Shown here one piece after another: positions 35,110 to 44,888 of a stretch of 64,000 nt of DNA (within the stretch, counting starts at the first letter, position 1; each line of letters begins with the position of its first letter). This stretch comes from Bacteroides sp. GM023 (GTDB taxonomy: Bacteria; Bacteroidota; Bacteroidia; Bacteroidales; Bacteroidaceae). Made by a program: the position numbers and the translations under genes. The notes beneath the pieces are model-generated. The model was not told the DNA's origin. It ran no database searches and was given only the letters and a program-made list of their open reading frames with translations. Location: NCBI RefSeq assembly GCF_014750685.1, contig NZ_JAAXGE010000010.1, forward strand, positions 1 through 64,000. The letters are read 5' to 3'.

Positions 35110-38100
35110 TTAAAATGAAATATCCACTCCCACCAGGAAGCTCTTTGAAGAAGGATAAATGCCACGGTCTACTCCTGCCGCATCCGCGTCCGAACCCATA
35201 CTCGCTTCCGGGTCAAAACCGGAGTAATCTGTGATGGTCCATAGGTTATTGGCACTCATATAAATACGGGCGGAGGAACAACCTATTTTCGACAGAAGTT
35301 TGCGGGGAATGCGATAGCCCAGCGTAATGTTCTTCAGACGCAGATAAGCGCCTTTTTCCACCCAACGGGAGGAATTCACATATTCCGAACCGGAGAAGGA
35401 TGGGACGTCTGTCTGATGTTGCGGTGTCCAGTGTTCTTTGATTACAGGGCTGGTGGGAAATGCGCCTGACGAATAAGACTCTCTCCGAATACGGTTCTGG
35501 TTATAAATGTCATTACCGGAAACTCCTTGCCAGAATATATTCAAATCAAAATCATAGATTGTAAAGGTGTTGTTGAATCCGAAACTGAACTTAGGTTGGG
35601 CATTGCCAATAATACCGATATCGTCTTTATCAATTTTGCCGTCACGATTGATGTCTACATATTTTGCATCTCCGGGTTTAGCTCCGTAAAGCGCGGCCGT
35701 AGAAACCTCCGATTGTTTCCACACTCCGGCAAACGTGTAACCTAGAAAGGTTCCCATAGGTTGCCCCACCATCTGTACATAGGAACCCACCAGTCCCGGA
35801 TAATCAGCACCGGTAGTGACAAGTGTGTTTGACAGACCATCTAATTCCAGAATCTTGTTCTTATTGATGTTCAGCGTATAATTGATGTCCCACTTGAAAT
35901 GTTTGGTAGATACCGGAATGCCACCCAACATGAAATCAAACCCTCTGTTGGACACGGAACCTACATTTGTCAGAATGGAACTGACTCCCAATGCGGAAGG
36001 TACTTTTTGCCACATTAACAGGTCTTTCGTTTTCTTGTCGTAATATTCGGCAGAAAAACTCAAACGGCCATCCCACCAACGGGTGTCTATACCAATATTC
36101 AATTCACGGGTACGTTCCCATTTCAAATTCGTATTTCCCAAATCGGAGATGGATAAGGTAGGATTGCCATTATCATCCATTCCCGGATAAAACTTCAGAT
36201 GGGAAGAGTAGGCAGGAACTGCGGCATTTCCTACCGTACCGTAACTTCCACGAATCTTAAACTCCGGAAGTATGCTTTTCAGATTTTCCATATATTTCTC
36301 TTCCATCAGGTTCCAACCTAATGAGAAAGCTGTAAAATGATCGTACTTGTTACCTTCTGCCAACTGGCTGGCTCCATCATAACGAATGGAAGCGGAAAGC
36401 ATATATTTATTTTTATAGCTATAATTCGCACGTCCCATGAAAGATTGCATCACTGTAGTAGAGTAACCAATCCAGGGAGCTTGCAGAACGGAACCGAACT
36501 GGACGCCGTTGTATCCCATCCCTACAGGAATTCCTCTGGAAGAAGCGGATGTGCTTTGATAGTTGTCTTTCAGCACTTCATAGACTCCCGTAGCCTGAAC
36601 GTGATGATTGCCGAACATCTTGTCGAAGGTCAGGATACTGGTGCTTTGCAACGCAATATAGCGTGACTGCGACTTGCTACCGCTGATGTCTTTGATATCA
36701 CCGTTGTTGACACGCTGATTGTCGAAATATCCATTGGTGTCACTATGTGTCTTATATGAAAATAAAGAGGATAATTTCAGAAAATCCCAAAATTTGTATT
36801 CGGCCGTGAAAGATACGTTGAACGCGGCAACCGATTTATCGTTTACTATTTCCAGGGCATAGCCCACAGGATTATATAACGATACCGGTCCTATTCCACC
36901 ACCAGGCTGTGTATAACCGCCTTCACTTTCGGAATCATAGATGCGTTTGGTGGGCGACCATTGAAGTGCCGCATTGATGGCCTGTTCATAGTCACCGCTA
37001 TGCGTTTCGTCATAAGAGGTAAAGGCATTCAGCAGCAAGTTCAAACGGGAAGTTGCCTGAATCTTAAAGTTGGCACGCAGGGTGTATTGTTTGAAGTTTG
37101 TGTTCTGTACAATGCCATCTTTATTCACATAACCTCCTGCTATAAAATAGGAGACATTTTCTTTGGCTCCGCTGATACTGATATTATGAGACTGCGACAC
37201 GGCATTCCGAAATATCTTGTCTTGCCAGTTCGTACTATTGCCTTCAAGTGGAATCTCGTCCGGTCCGAAAAGAGGATACAGGTCGTTCTCCTCCTGGGCT
37301 TCATTGGAGAGGAGGGCGTAATCTCTCGCATTCAGCGCAGGTAAGGTTTTCCGCACTTGATCGAAAGAAACAAAACTGTTATATGAGAGTTGCGGTTTAC
37401 CCGTTTTTCCGTTCTTGGTGGTCACAAGTATTACCCCATTCGCACCTTTCGAACCGTAAACAGAAAGGGCGGCGGCATCTTTCAATACCTCTATGGATTC
37501 TATTTGATTCGGATTCAGACTTCCGATATTGCCGTCCTGCACACCATCGATGATGATAAGAGGGTCATTACCGTATGTCAGCGAATTGGCTCCACGAATA
37601 CGAATGGTTGCCGAGCCTGACGGCGCTCCATTGGAATTCTGCACAACAACACCTGCTACACGGCCTTGCAATGCCTGTGCCGTGCTGGCATTAGGTGCAG
37701 AAAGCAACTCTGCCGATTTCACGGAAGATACAGAGCCGGTAATGTCGCTCTTCTTTTGTACGCCGTATCCTACTACGACGACTTCGTCTAACTGTTTCGC
37801 ATCTTCTTGAAGGGTTATCTTAGCAACCCCGGTCGAATTGGCGGATATTTTTATTGTTTGATATCCAATATAGGAAACGGTCAACATTGACTTTTCAGGG
37901 ACTCCGGGTAAACGGAAATTTCCATTCAAATCTGTTATTGTACCGGTTGAAGTTCCTTGTACCGCTACACTTGCTCCAATAATGGGCTCACCATTCACAT
38001 CTACTACAACTCCATTCAAATCTTTTACGCCGCGAGAGTCTTTCGTCTTACGAATGAGTACTATCACATTCTCCTGCTCTTTTTTATAAGTGAGTTCCAT

Positions 38101-38397
38101 TCCACCCAACAGTTTCTGCATTGTCTGGTCGATAGTTGCATTCTTTACGTTCACCGAAACTTTTTGGTCCAACCCAGGAAGATTTTCATTGTAGAAAAAT
38201 TTGTAATTGCTTACTTGCTCGATTTTCTTTAAAGAGGCTCTTAAAGAAATATCTTTCACATTCACCGTTATCTGGGAATAAGCGGCAAAAGAGATACTTA
38301 AAAACAATAGCAGACAAATGGTCCGCAGTGTTCTCCAGTTCCGACTTCCTCCTGCATGGGTTCGAGGAAGTTTCACAAAGGTTTTTCTGTTTTTCAT
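35110..38397 (-). CDS. SusC/RagA TonB-dependent transporter with STN domain
   Basis: The 1095-residue outer-membrane receptor imports glycans using TonB energy. Order: signal (about 1-41), STN signalling domain (ITVNVKDISLRASLKKIEQV), carboxypeptidase-like CNA-B repeat (about 125-205), plug with DEVVVVGYGVQKKSDITGSV, then the barrel ending in phenylalanine. An STN domain marks it as a transducer to a FecR/ECF pair, present at 40206-41850. First gene of the downstream operon. Confidence 0.96.
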   Translation of the reverse strand: MKNRKTFVKLPRTHAGGSRNWRTLRTICLLLFLSISFAAYSQITVNVKDISLRASLKKIEQVSNYKFFYNENLPGLDQKVSVNVKNATIDQTMQKLLGGMELTYKKEQENVIVLIRKTKDSRGVKDLNGVVVDVNGEPIIGASVAVQGTSTGTITDLNGNFRLPGVPEKSMLTVSYIGYQTIKISANSTGVAKITLQEDAKQLDEVVVVGYGVQKKSDITGSVSSVKSAELLSAPNASTAQALQGRVAGVVVQNSNGAPSGSATIRIRGANSLTYGNDPLIIIDGVQDGNIGSLNPNQIESIEVLKDAAALSVYGSKGANGVILVTTKNGKTGKPQLSYNSFVSFDQVRKTLPALNARDYALLSNEAQEENDLYPLFGPDEIPLEGNSTNWQDKIFRNAVSQSHNISISGAKENVSYFIAGGYVNKDGIVQNTNFKQYTLRANFKIQATSRLNLLLNAFTSYDETHSGDYEQAINAALQWSPTKRIYDSESEGGYTQPGGGIGPVSLYNPVGYALEIVNDKSVAAFNVSFTAEYKFWDFLKLSSLFSYKTHSDTNGYFDNQRVNNGDIKDISGSKSQSRYIALQSTSILTFDKMFGNHHVQATGVYEVLKDNYQSTSASSRGIPVGMGYNGVQFGSVLQAPWIGYSTTVMQSFMGRANYSYKNKYMLSASIRYDGASQLAEGNKYDHFTAFSLGWNLMEEKYMENLKSILPEFKIRGSYGTVGNAAVPAYSSHLKFYPGMDDNGNPTLSISDLGNTNLKWERTRELNIGIDTRWWDGRLSFSAEYYDKKTKDLLMWQKVPSALGVSSILTNVGSVSNRGFDFMLGGIPVSTKHFKWDINYTLNINKNKILELDGLSNTLVTTGADYPGLVGSYVQMVGQPMGTFLGYTFAGVWKQSEVSTAALYGAKPGDAKYVDINRDGKIDKDDIGIIGNAQPKFSFGFNNTFTIYDFDLNIFWQGVSGNDIYNQNRIRRESYSSGAFPTSPVIKEHWTPQHQTDVPSFSGSEYVNSSRWVEKGAYLRLKNITLGYRIPRKLLSKIGCSSARIYMSANNLWTITDYSGFDPEASMGSDADAAGVDRGIYPSSKSFLVGVDISF

Positions 38398-38508
38398 ATA
38401 TCAAAACTTTTAAGTTGTTTGATAGGTATACAGACTGCTATATCCTCCCGTCCAAGCACCTATCATTCTTTTAACTCTCGTTAACTTATTTGGTTGTGTG
38501 AATAAAAA

Positions 38509-38542
38509 AGCCATTCCAAAGAAGGGAAGCTCCGGAATGGCT
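38509..38542 (-). terminator. Terminator of the ATPase/nuclease-like gene
   Basis: AGCCATTCC and GGAATGGCT pair; on the minus strand a T6 run follows immediately, about 28 bp past the stop at 38570. Confidence 0.85.
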
Positions 38543-38569
38543 CTGTTTTATATTTTGTTCAAAGAACGA

Positions 38570-40129
38570 TTATACTATTTTGTATTCACCAATATTACGT
38601 TCTTCAGCATTAAAGGATACTCCGACCTTGACTAACTCGCGTCCATCTGTCTGGTAGGGTAACAGATATCCTTTTTCATCTATCTGTTTCAAGGCTTCGT
38701 CAACCGTTCCTTCCAACTTAAACTCAAAGACGTAAATACGGTCTTTGGTTTTCACCACTGCATCGGCACGACCTTTCGCACTGCGGACTTCTGCATCTAC
38801 ATATTGTCCCATCAACTTAAAGACAAGGTAGAAAATGACTTGATAATGGCGTTCGGTCTTTGTATTCAATTCATAAGGGATGTCGGCAAAAAATGATTTC
38901 AACCGTTCCATAAAAGCATGAACATCGCCCGACTGAAGTTCACGGACAAACTTAACAGCATTAAAATCCGTTTCATCAGAAGAGATGGGTGTATAATAGG
39001 GTATCAAAAATTTAAGAAATCCATATTTCACCTCATCATTTGGAAAGCCCAATGTATATAGATTCAATGATTTATCGAAGTGCTTAATCGTCAGATAGCC
39101 GCTTTGGTAAATCATCGGAAGGGGGTTCCTTGTCTCTGCCCGGTATTCTGCAAAGCCTGAACTTCCGACTTCCAATCCATCTATCAGTAAACGTAAATCA
39201 TAGTCACTTTGCTTCAACAGGTCTACAAGGTAGGTAGGAGTGCCGGTTTGAAACCAATAGTTATCAAACATTAATCCATCGAATACGTTGAGCACGCTGA
39301 ACGGATTGAACAGTCCTTCTTCACTATATGTAAAATGGTAACCGTCATACATGGCTGTCATCTTATCAACGGTATCGTCAAAAGACATTTCCTGTATTTC
39401 TGCCAATCGTTTCAGTTCGGGAGTAAATGTGGATACTAATTCTTTTTTGGTGATACCGCAGATATTGGCATAGGGAATCTTCATGCTAATATCATTCAAT
39501 TGATTCAAATCACTGAAAACACTTACTTGCGCAAATTTTGTGACACCGGTCAGGAATATAAATCGAAGATAACGGTCAGAGCTTTTCAACACACCATAGA
39601 AGGCTTTCAGAATGCGACGGTATTCTTCCATCAGATTCTCATCCAAAAGGGCTTGTAGCAAAGGCTTATCATATTCATCTATCAATACGACGACGCCTTT
39701 TCCTGTTTTCAAACAGGCTTGTTCGATGACGTAGCTGAAACGTTCCTCAGGGCTACGGTCTTTTTTCTCGTCACCATAAAGGGCTTCCCATTTCTCCAAG
39801 TATTGGTTTAACATGGCAATCAAATCTGCCGCTGTCTCATATTTCTTTGCATTCAAATCAAGATGTAGAACCGGATATTGCTCCCATTTCGTTTCTAACT
39901 TTTCAATTGCCAAGCCTTCAAAGAGGTCTTTACGACCTTGAAAGTAGGCTTCGAAAGTGGAAATCAGGAGGCTTTTACCAAAACGACGGGGACGGCTCAG
40001 AAAATAAGGTTTTCCTGTATTTATTATTTGCCATAAAATAGCTGTCTTATCTACATAAAGAAAATTCCCTTTACGTATATCTTCAAAAGTTTGTATACCG
40101 ATTGGTAATCTCCGCTCTAATGCATCCAT
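38570..40129 (-). CDS. AAA-ATPase-like/PD-(D/E)XK nuclease-like protein
   Basis: A 519-residue protein of the family with an N-terminal AAA-ATPase-like domain (P-loop SRPRRFGKSLLIS near residues 45-57, Walker B VVLIDEYDKPLL) and a C-terminal PD-(D/E)XK-like domain (GRADAVVKTKDRIYVFEFKL). These are multi-copy in Bacteroides and their role is unknown; transposon-like or defence functions have been suggested. It sits alone between fecR and susC with its own terminator, apparently inserted into the PUL. Confidence 0.9.
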   Translation of the reverse strand: MDALERRLPIGIQTFEDIRKGNFLYVDKTAILWQIINTGKPYFLSRPRRFGKSLLISTFEAYFQGRKDLFEGLAIEKLETKWEQYPVLHLDLNAKKYETAADLIAMLNQYLEKWEALYGDEKKDRSPEERFSYVIEQACLKTGKGVVVLIDEYDKPLLQALLDENLMEEYRRILKAFYGVLKSSDRYLRFIFLTGVTKFAQVSVFSDLNQLNDISMKIPYANICGITKKELVSTFTPELKRLAEIQEMSFDDTVDKMTAMYDGYHFTYSEEGLFNPFSVLNVFDGLMFDNYWFQTGTPTYLVDLLKQSDYDLRLLIDGLEVGSSGFAEYRAETRNPLPMIYQSGYLTIKHFDKSLNLYTLGFPNDEVKYGFLKFLIPYYTPISSDETDFNAVKFVRELQSGDVHAFMERLKSFFADIPYELNTKTERHYQVIFYLVFKLMGQYVDAEVRSAKGRADAVVKTKDRIYVFEFKLEGTVDEALKQIDEKGYLLPYQTDGRELVKVGVSFNAEERNIGEYKIV

Positions 40130-40205
40130 TATATATTCAAATTAGTATCCCACAAATATAAACGTTATTCGATGAATAAACAAAGATACTCTCCGAAAGT
40201 TCCAC

Positions 40206-41186
40206 TTATTTCTCCTTCAAAACTATCACTGAACCGTCCATTTCATAATAGAAAGGTGAAGTGAGCATCAGAATATTCAAAGCGTTCTGTATACCACCAC
40301 CCGGAATGGTTCCCGTAAAGTATTCTTTAGGCAGTTTACTGGAATCGAAGCGGATTTCTACGTCATAGATACGTGAAAGGGTTTTCATTATATTTTCCAA
40401 AGATTCTTTCTCGAAATAGATGTTTCCTTTCGTCCATTCGATGTAGTCATCCGGGTGTACCTGGGCAGTTGTTATCTTATGGGTGGTTTTGTTATATTCT
40501 ATTTTATCGCCGGGCTTCATGATATGCGACATTTCCTGTGCATAGATGCCGACTTTTCCTTCCAACAGAACGACTGTCACGTCTTTGGCGTCTTCATAGG
40601 CGGATACATTGAAGGAAGTACCGAGTACTTTCACTTCCAAATCGCCGACTTGTACGATAAAGGAGTGTTTTGCGTCATGGGCTACTTTGAAATAGGCTTC
40701 ACCGTTCAGTTGCACACGACGGACTTTTTCTCCGAAGTTATTCAGATAGCTTAATTGTGAGGCGGAGTTTAGAACGACATTCGTTCCGTCCGGCAGTTCG
40801 ATGGTTGCTTTATCGCCTTTATTGGCTTTTACTACAAAGGGGGCTCCTGCTGTTTGGGAAGAATCTATAAGATAGTAGGTGAAAAAGGCAATGCAGACAG
40901 GCAGAAGAATGGCGGCAGCCCATTTCCAGGGATTCATGCGGATGGTCTTTGCTTTCTCTTCGCCCTGGATTTTCTTTTCGCCCCGAGTTTCTTCTTTGAT
41001 ACGGGCAAAGAGTTTGTCACGCAGCACCGGATTGATGTCGGCATCTGATTTGGAAAATTCTTCTTCCCACCAGTTCTGTAACTGGCGGTCGTTCTTTATC
41101 CAATCGGAAAGCGTTTTAATCTCCGCGTCCGTTATATTTCCTTCGAAATATTTTTCAATCAGTTCTTTATAGTATGTCTTATCCAT
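40206..41186 (-). CDS. FecR-family anti-sigma factor
   Basis: A 326-residue inner-membrane regulator with a cytoplasmic N-terminus, one membrane helix (MNPWKWAAAILLPVCIAFFTYYL, about residues 85-107 in two parts) and a periplasmic FecR domain (GDKATIELPDGTNVVLNSAS onward). It senses the STN domain of the SusC transporter and controls the ECF sigma encoded 67 bp upstream. Confidence 0.94.
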   Translation of the reverse strand: MDKTYYKELIEKYFEGNITDAEIKTLSDWIKNDRQLQNWWEEEFSKSDADINPVLRDKLFARIKEETRGEKKIQGEEKAKTIRMNPWKWAAAILLPVCIAFFTYYLIDSSQTAGAPFVVKANKGDKATIELPDGTNVVLNSASQLSYLNNFGEKVRRVQLNGEAYFKVAHDAKHSFIVQVGDLEVKVLGTSFNVSAYEDAKDVTVVLLEGKVGIYAQEMSHIMKPGDKIEYNKTTHKITTAQVHPDDYIEWTKGNIYFEKESLENIMKTLSRIYDVEIRFDSSKLPKEYFTGTIPGGGIQNALNILMLTSPFYYEMDGSVIVLKEK

Positions 41187-41253
41187 CTTCTTTCCTACTT
41201 ATTTAAAGGTATACATTTTCGTCCTGTCCACTATCCAAAAGTAAACATTACAA

Positions 41254-41850
41254 TTACATTTCATTAACAAAAAAGGCAAGTAGAAGCGCAATTACCTTAT
41301 CGTAATGTTTCATCAACTGTTCACGCATGAACTTCACAGCCAAAGATAATTGTGTGGCGACTGTGCTTTCCGAAATGCCCATCATCTCCGCGATTTCCTT
41401 ATTCGTATAGTTCTGACGCTTGCTCAGAATAAAGATTTTCTTGCGTTGCGCCGGCAGTTCCTCGGCTAAAGAGTCGATATAGTCGTTCAGGAAACGCAGG
41501 TCAATATCGTCTTCTGTCTGCGAGTCACGGTCTACCCCACTCTTCATCAGATATTCATTGTAAACATATTCAACGGTCTGACGCTGGTACATATTCATCA
41601 GTAAGTTTTTGGCTATCGTGCAGAGAAAAGATATGAATGAAGCGTCGGGATCTACTTTCGCACGCACTTCCCATATACGGATGAAAGTGGACTGCACTAC
41701 TTCTTCGGCCATATATTGATCGCCGGAAGATAGCCGCATAATGAAATTGTATAGTTTACCGCTATACATCGTATATAACTTTTCAAATGCCTGAAAAGAA
41801 CCTTCCTTTAACTTGATTAATAAAAGTTTTTCAGCAGTAGTCTCAATCAT
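41254..41850 (-). CDS. ECF RNA polymerase sigma factor (FecI-like)
   Basis: A 198-residue sigma-70 family protein with region 2 (FEKLYTMYSGKLYNFIMRLS) and region 4 helix-turn-helix (NYTNKEIAEMMGISESTVATQLSLA). With the adjacent FecR and the STN-type SusC it forms the trans-envelope switch of the first PUL. Confidence 0.95.
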   Translation of the reverse strand: MIETTAEKLLLIKLKEGSFQAFEKLYTMYSGKLYNFIMRLSSGDQYMAEEVVQSTFIRIWEVRAKVDPDASFISFLCTIAKNLLMNMYQRQTVEYVYNEYLMKSGVDRDSQTEDDIDLRFLNDYIDSLAEELPAQRKKIFILSKRQNYTNKEIAEMMGISESTVATQLSLAVKFMREQLMKHYDKVIALLLAFFVNEM

Positions 41851-41867
41851 ATTTTAGAATTTTGCAA

Positions 41868-41875
41868 CAAAGGTA
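41868..41875 (-). promoter_or_regulatory. -7 element of the ECF sigma/fecR operon
   Basis: TACCTTTG on the minus strand, 18 bp before the sigma start codon; this implies a very short leader. No well-spaced -33 is seen. Confidence 0.5.
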
Positions 41876-41961
41876 TGTCACTGTTGGTCTGAAACAGGTG
41901 ACAATATTATTAATATTTTCTCAATTATCCGATTTTTCGGGAAGGTTTCTGCATAAAAACT

Positions 41962-42005
41962 CTAAAAGCGATATTCTATCCTTGGTGATAAAATATCGCT
42001 TTTAG
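41962..42005 (-). terminator. Terminator of the second sigma operon
   Basis: CTAAAAGCGATATT (41962-41975) pairs perfectly with AATATCGCTTTTAG (41992-42005); the minus strand continues AGTTTTTATG, 31 bp past the stop at 42036. Confidence 0.85.
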
Positions 42006-42035
42006 CGGTATAGAGAGATAAAAACAGGTTGTACA

Positions 42036-43304
42036 CTAATAAGTCAAACGAATACCTGCCTGTATATTGAAATTGAACGGATTTTCTTTACGTATGGTCT
42101 GAATGTCCGATCCATCATCGAAATAATAAGCGACACCCGGTTCTACATAGATACCGACACGTTTAGTAGCATTCAACTGTGCACCTACCGCACCGGATAC
42201 CGAGAATTGCAGAGGTTTCACAGTTTCCTTTTCGGAACCGAGCTTTCCATATACGCATTTCTCAACCATACCACCACCGGATACATAAAGAGTAACAAGT
42301 TTCTTATCAAGGAAGTTCCAGTTAGCACGCAACGGAACGCCGATATAGTGGAGTTTCTGTTCTATCTGATGGTCGTCATTCGCCAGTTTAGCGTCAGAAG
42401 AAAGGAGCGTATAAGTCAGACCAGATTCGAGAGAGAAGCCTTTGCCCAAGGCTTTACGGACGGATAATCCGAAAGAGATGGGTTGATGATGCTTAATATC
42501 GACTACTTGTTTTGCCTGGCGCAAGTAAGGCACTCCGTCCTCAAAGACCAAAGTCTGGTCGTTGGGAATCTCCATCAAACCGTTGGATACGGAAAGCATA
42601 CTGACACGGGACATATAAGAATTCGCACCCGGGCCTACTTCTGAAGAAGCACCACCCGAATTCCCTACTCCAAGTCCCATCGACCATGTTCCTTTCCGGG
42701 AAGATGGTTTCTCGGCCGGGATATGATATTTATCTCTGCTGGAAGGACGGCGCGGTCTGTTGCTCGCAGTCGGTCGTTCCGTATCTTTCGTCTGAGTTTG
42801 AGTTTGACCGGCATTTGTTTCTTCGGTCGGTTCTCCCTCATTGATGACTGTTCCGGGTTCTTTTCCTTCTACTATAGATGTCGGTTCATCTTTCACGATG
42901 GGTTCATCTGCCGGCATCTTATGTTCCGGGATATTCCGGTCCACTTTTGCCAACCGATTCTCACGGGCAACGGGACGCAGGACAGGTTCGACGGAAGTTC
43001 CCTGTACGTCCGGCTGCTGCACACCCGGCAAGACATCGGGTGTAGAAGCTAGTGTAGGTGCTTGTATATGACGCATTTCATCCGCGGCAGGTGTCCCCAG
43101 GAAATACAGACTAACTGACGAAACAACAGCTAACAATATAACAGCCGCAGCCGCCATCATCCATTTTCGATAAGGATATATCTTCCTCTCCACAGGGGGC
43201 ATAAGCTCTTTTTCCAGTTGTTCCCAACCGGAAGCAGGTGTCGGCTCGGAATAATCCGCGAGCTTCTCCTTCAACTTATTCATCCACAATTCTTTCTCTT
43301 CCAT
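42036..43304 (-). CDS. Membrane-anchored protein with C-terminal barrel-like domain
   Basis: The 422-residue protein has a cytoplasmic N-terminus (about 45 residues), a single membrane helix at about 47-69 (WMMAAAAVILLAVVSSVSLYFLG split in the text of the protein), a long Pro/Thr/Glu-rich linker to about residue 215 and a beta-rich C-terminal part resembling small outer-membrane barrels (HYIGVPLRANWNFLDKKLVT). It begins 6 bp after an ECF sigma gene, so its cytoplasmic part may be an anti-sigma domain. The combination of inner-membrane helix and barrel-like end is unusual. Confidence 0.75.
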   Translation of the reverse strand: MEEKELWMNKLKEKLADYSEPTPASGWEQLEKELMPPVERKIYPYRKWMMAAAAVILLAVVSSVSLYFLGTPAADEMRHIQAPTLASTPDVLPGVQQPDVQGTSVEPVLRPVARENRLAKVDRNIPEHKMPADEPIVKDEPTSIVEGKEPGTVINEGEPTEETNAGQTQTQTKDTERPTASNRPRRPSSRDKYHIPAEKPSSRKGTWSMGLGVGNSGGASSEVGPGANSYMSRVSMLSVSNGLMEIPNDQTLVFEDGVPYLRQAKQVVDIKHHQPISFGLSVRKALGKGFSLESGLTYTLLSSDAKLANDDHQIEQKLHYIGVPLRANWNFLDKKLVTLYVSGGGMVEKCVYGKLGSEKETVKPLQFSVSGAVGAQLNATKRVGIYVEPGVAYYFDDGSDIQTIRKENPFNFNIQAGIRLTY

Positions 43305-43310
43305 CTCTAT

Positions 43311-43871
43311 CTATCCATTATGCATTATCCATTCTTTTACTCTTTTTGCCAATACCGTCTTCGCGCGAAACAGTTGCGAAGCCGAAGATTTCTCATTAAT
43401 ACCTAATACCTGAGCAATTTCTTTATGCGATTTGTCCTCGAACGTATAAAGGTTGAACACAGTGCGATACCCGGCAGGCAGTTCTTCGATAAACTGCATC
43501 AACACCTTTTGTGGTATCGCCTCTACATCAGAAGCATCCGGCTCTTCATATTCTTCGGGCAACTCTTCCAATGACGCCGCCTGATTGATTACATCATTCT
43601 TCCGGAGATACTGCAAAGCGGTATTGACTACCACCCGCTCCATCCAGGCCCGCAGGGAGCCTTCACCCCGCCAGGTGAACTTGTCGAAAGAGTCGAATAT
43701 CTTTATAAAACTGTCGTGAAGCAGGTCCTGGGCCGTATCACGGTCGCCGGTATAGCGTAGACAGATGCCAAGCATACGCCCCGCATACTGCTCATACAGT
43801 TCCTTGCGGGCCCGGTTGTTTCCTTGCCTGCATTGTTCCGACAACTCTAATTCTTCCATTCGCTTATACAC
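43311..43871 (-). CDS. ECF RNA polymerase sigma factor
   Basis: A 186-residue sigma factor with region 2 (ARKELYEQYAGRMLGICLRY; DLLHDSFIKIFDSFDKFTW) and region 4 (EDKSHKEIAQVLGINEKSSASQLFRAK). It differs from the FecI-like sigma nearby and is paired with the membrane-anchored protein instead of a FecR. A full promoter lies just upstream. Confidence 0.94.
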   Translation of the reverse strand: MYKRMEELELSEQCRQGNNRARKELYEQYAGRMLGICLRYTGDRDTAQDLLHDSFIKIFDSFDKFTWRGEGSLRAWMERVVVNTALQYLRKNDVINQAASLEELPEEYEEPDASDVEAIPQKVLMQFIEELPAGYRTVFNLYTFEDKSHKEIAQVLGINEKSSASQLFRAKTVLAKRVKEWIMHNG

Positions 43872-43892
43872 GTGTTTACCTTATAAATGCAG

Positions 43893-43923
43893 CAAAGATA
43901 GAAATACTGCATAGAGAGAACAA
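43893..43923 (-). promoter_or_regulatory. Promoter of the 43311-43871 sigma gene
   Basis: On the minus strand TTG (43923-43921), a 20-bp spacer and TATCTTTG (43900-43893) match the Bacteroides -33/-7 pair, 22 bp before the start codon. Confidence 0.7.
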
Positions 43924-44034
43924 CTCTTTTGCCACTTTTGTTTCTTTAACAGATGCAGATGCAATATTCTGCATTCCCGTGCATTTTCTGAATACAAAGC
44001 AATATTATTAATCAATCTAAAACCTAGTTTATAT

Positions 44035-44754
44035 ATGAAGAAATTTAAATTCATTGCCTTTATCTTTGCTATTATGACCACAATGCCGATTTTTCAGTCT
44101 TGTCTGGACGACGATAATAATCCGTCCGACTTGTTTGTTATCAGCACAATAAATATGATCAGCCAGGATAGCAAGGATTTTTATTTCACGCTGGATGATG
44201 GAAAAAAGATGTATCCAAGTAACGGACAAGGATGGAATGGTTTGGATTTTGTAGACGGACAGCGTGCCTTTGTCATGTTCAACGAGTTGGAAGAACCGGT
44301 GGGCGGATATGACTATAATGTGCAGGTAAAGCAAATCAATAAAATCCTGACCAAGGATATCGTCACCATGGATGATGAGGAAAATACGGAAGAAAAGATA
44401 GGAGATGATAAAATCAACGCTACCTATATGTGGATTAATAAGGATAAGAAGTATCTGACTATTGAATTCCAATATTATGGTACGCACAGCGAAGATAAGA
44501 AGCATTTCCTGAATCTGGTTATCAATAATCCTGTGCCGGCTCCTACTGCGGACGAAGAGGATGCGGAAGATGAGTATATCAACCTGGAATTCCGCCACAA
44601 CAGTGAAGGGGATTACCCGCAGACTTTGGGTGAGGGCTATGTATCCTTCAAACTGGATGAAATCAAGAATCAGATGGAAGGAAAGAAAGGATTAAGAATT
44701 CGTGTAAATACCCTATATGGTGGGGTGAAAACATATGAAGTGAAATTTCCCTAA
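44035..44754 (+). CDS. NigD-like lipoprotein
   Basis: A 239-residue protein with a lipoprotein signal ending PIFQSC (about Cys23) and the NigD-like N-terminal block DLFVISTINMISQDSKDFYFTLDD split by a short turn. A Ser/Glu-rich beta C-terminal half follows. NigD-like proteins are secreted and common in Bacteroides; function is unclear. Divergent from the sigma gene at 43871. Confidence 0.88.
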   Translation: MKKFKFIAFIFAIMTTMPIFQSCLDDDNNPSDLFVISTINMISQDSKDFYFTLDDGKKMYPSNGQGWNGLDFVDGQRAFVMFNELEEPVGGYDYNVQVKQINKILTKDIVTMDDEENTEEKIGDDKINATYMWINKDKKYLTIEFQYYGTHSEDKKHFLNLVINNPVPAPTADEEDAEDEYINLEFRHNSEGDYPQTLGEGYVSFKLDEIKNQMEGKKGLRIRVNTLYGGVKTYEVKFP

Positions 44755-44814
44755 TCTGCTAATCTAAGAAGCATGGAAGACACTCTTTTTTAATATTATA
44801 TATTAATTACGCAA

Positions 44815-44857
44815 AAGAGGGCGGTAGTTGTGAAACTGCCGCCCCTCTTATTTTTTG
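44815..44857. terminator. Terminator between the NigD-like gene and aqpZ
   Basis: AAGAGG-GCGGTAGTT pairs with AACTGCCGCC-CCTCTT around a short loop (one mismatch), with T6 on the plus strand and T-rich sequence on the minus, so it can serve both converging genes. Confidence 0.85.
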
Positions 44858-44888
44858 TACTTCTTATTTTATCTGATAAAAAGATTGT

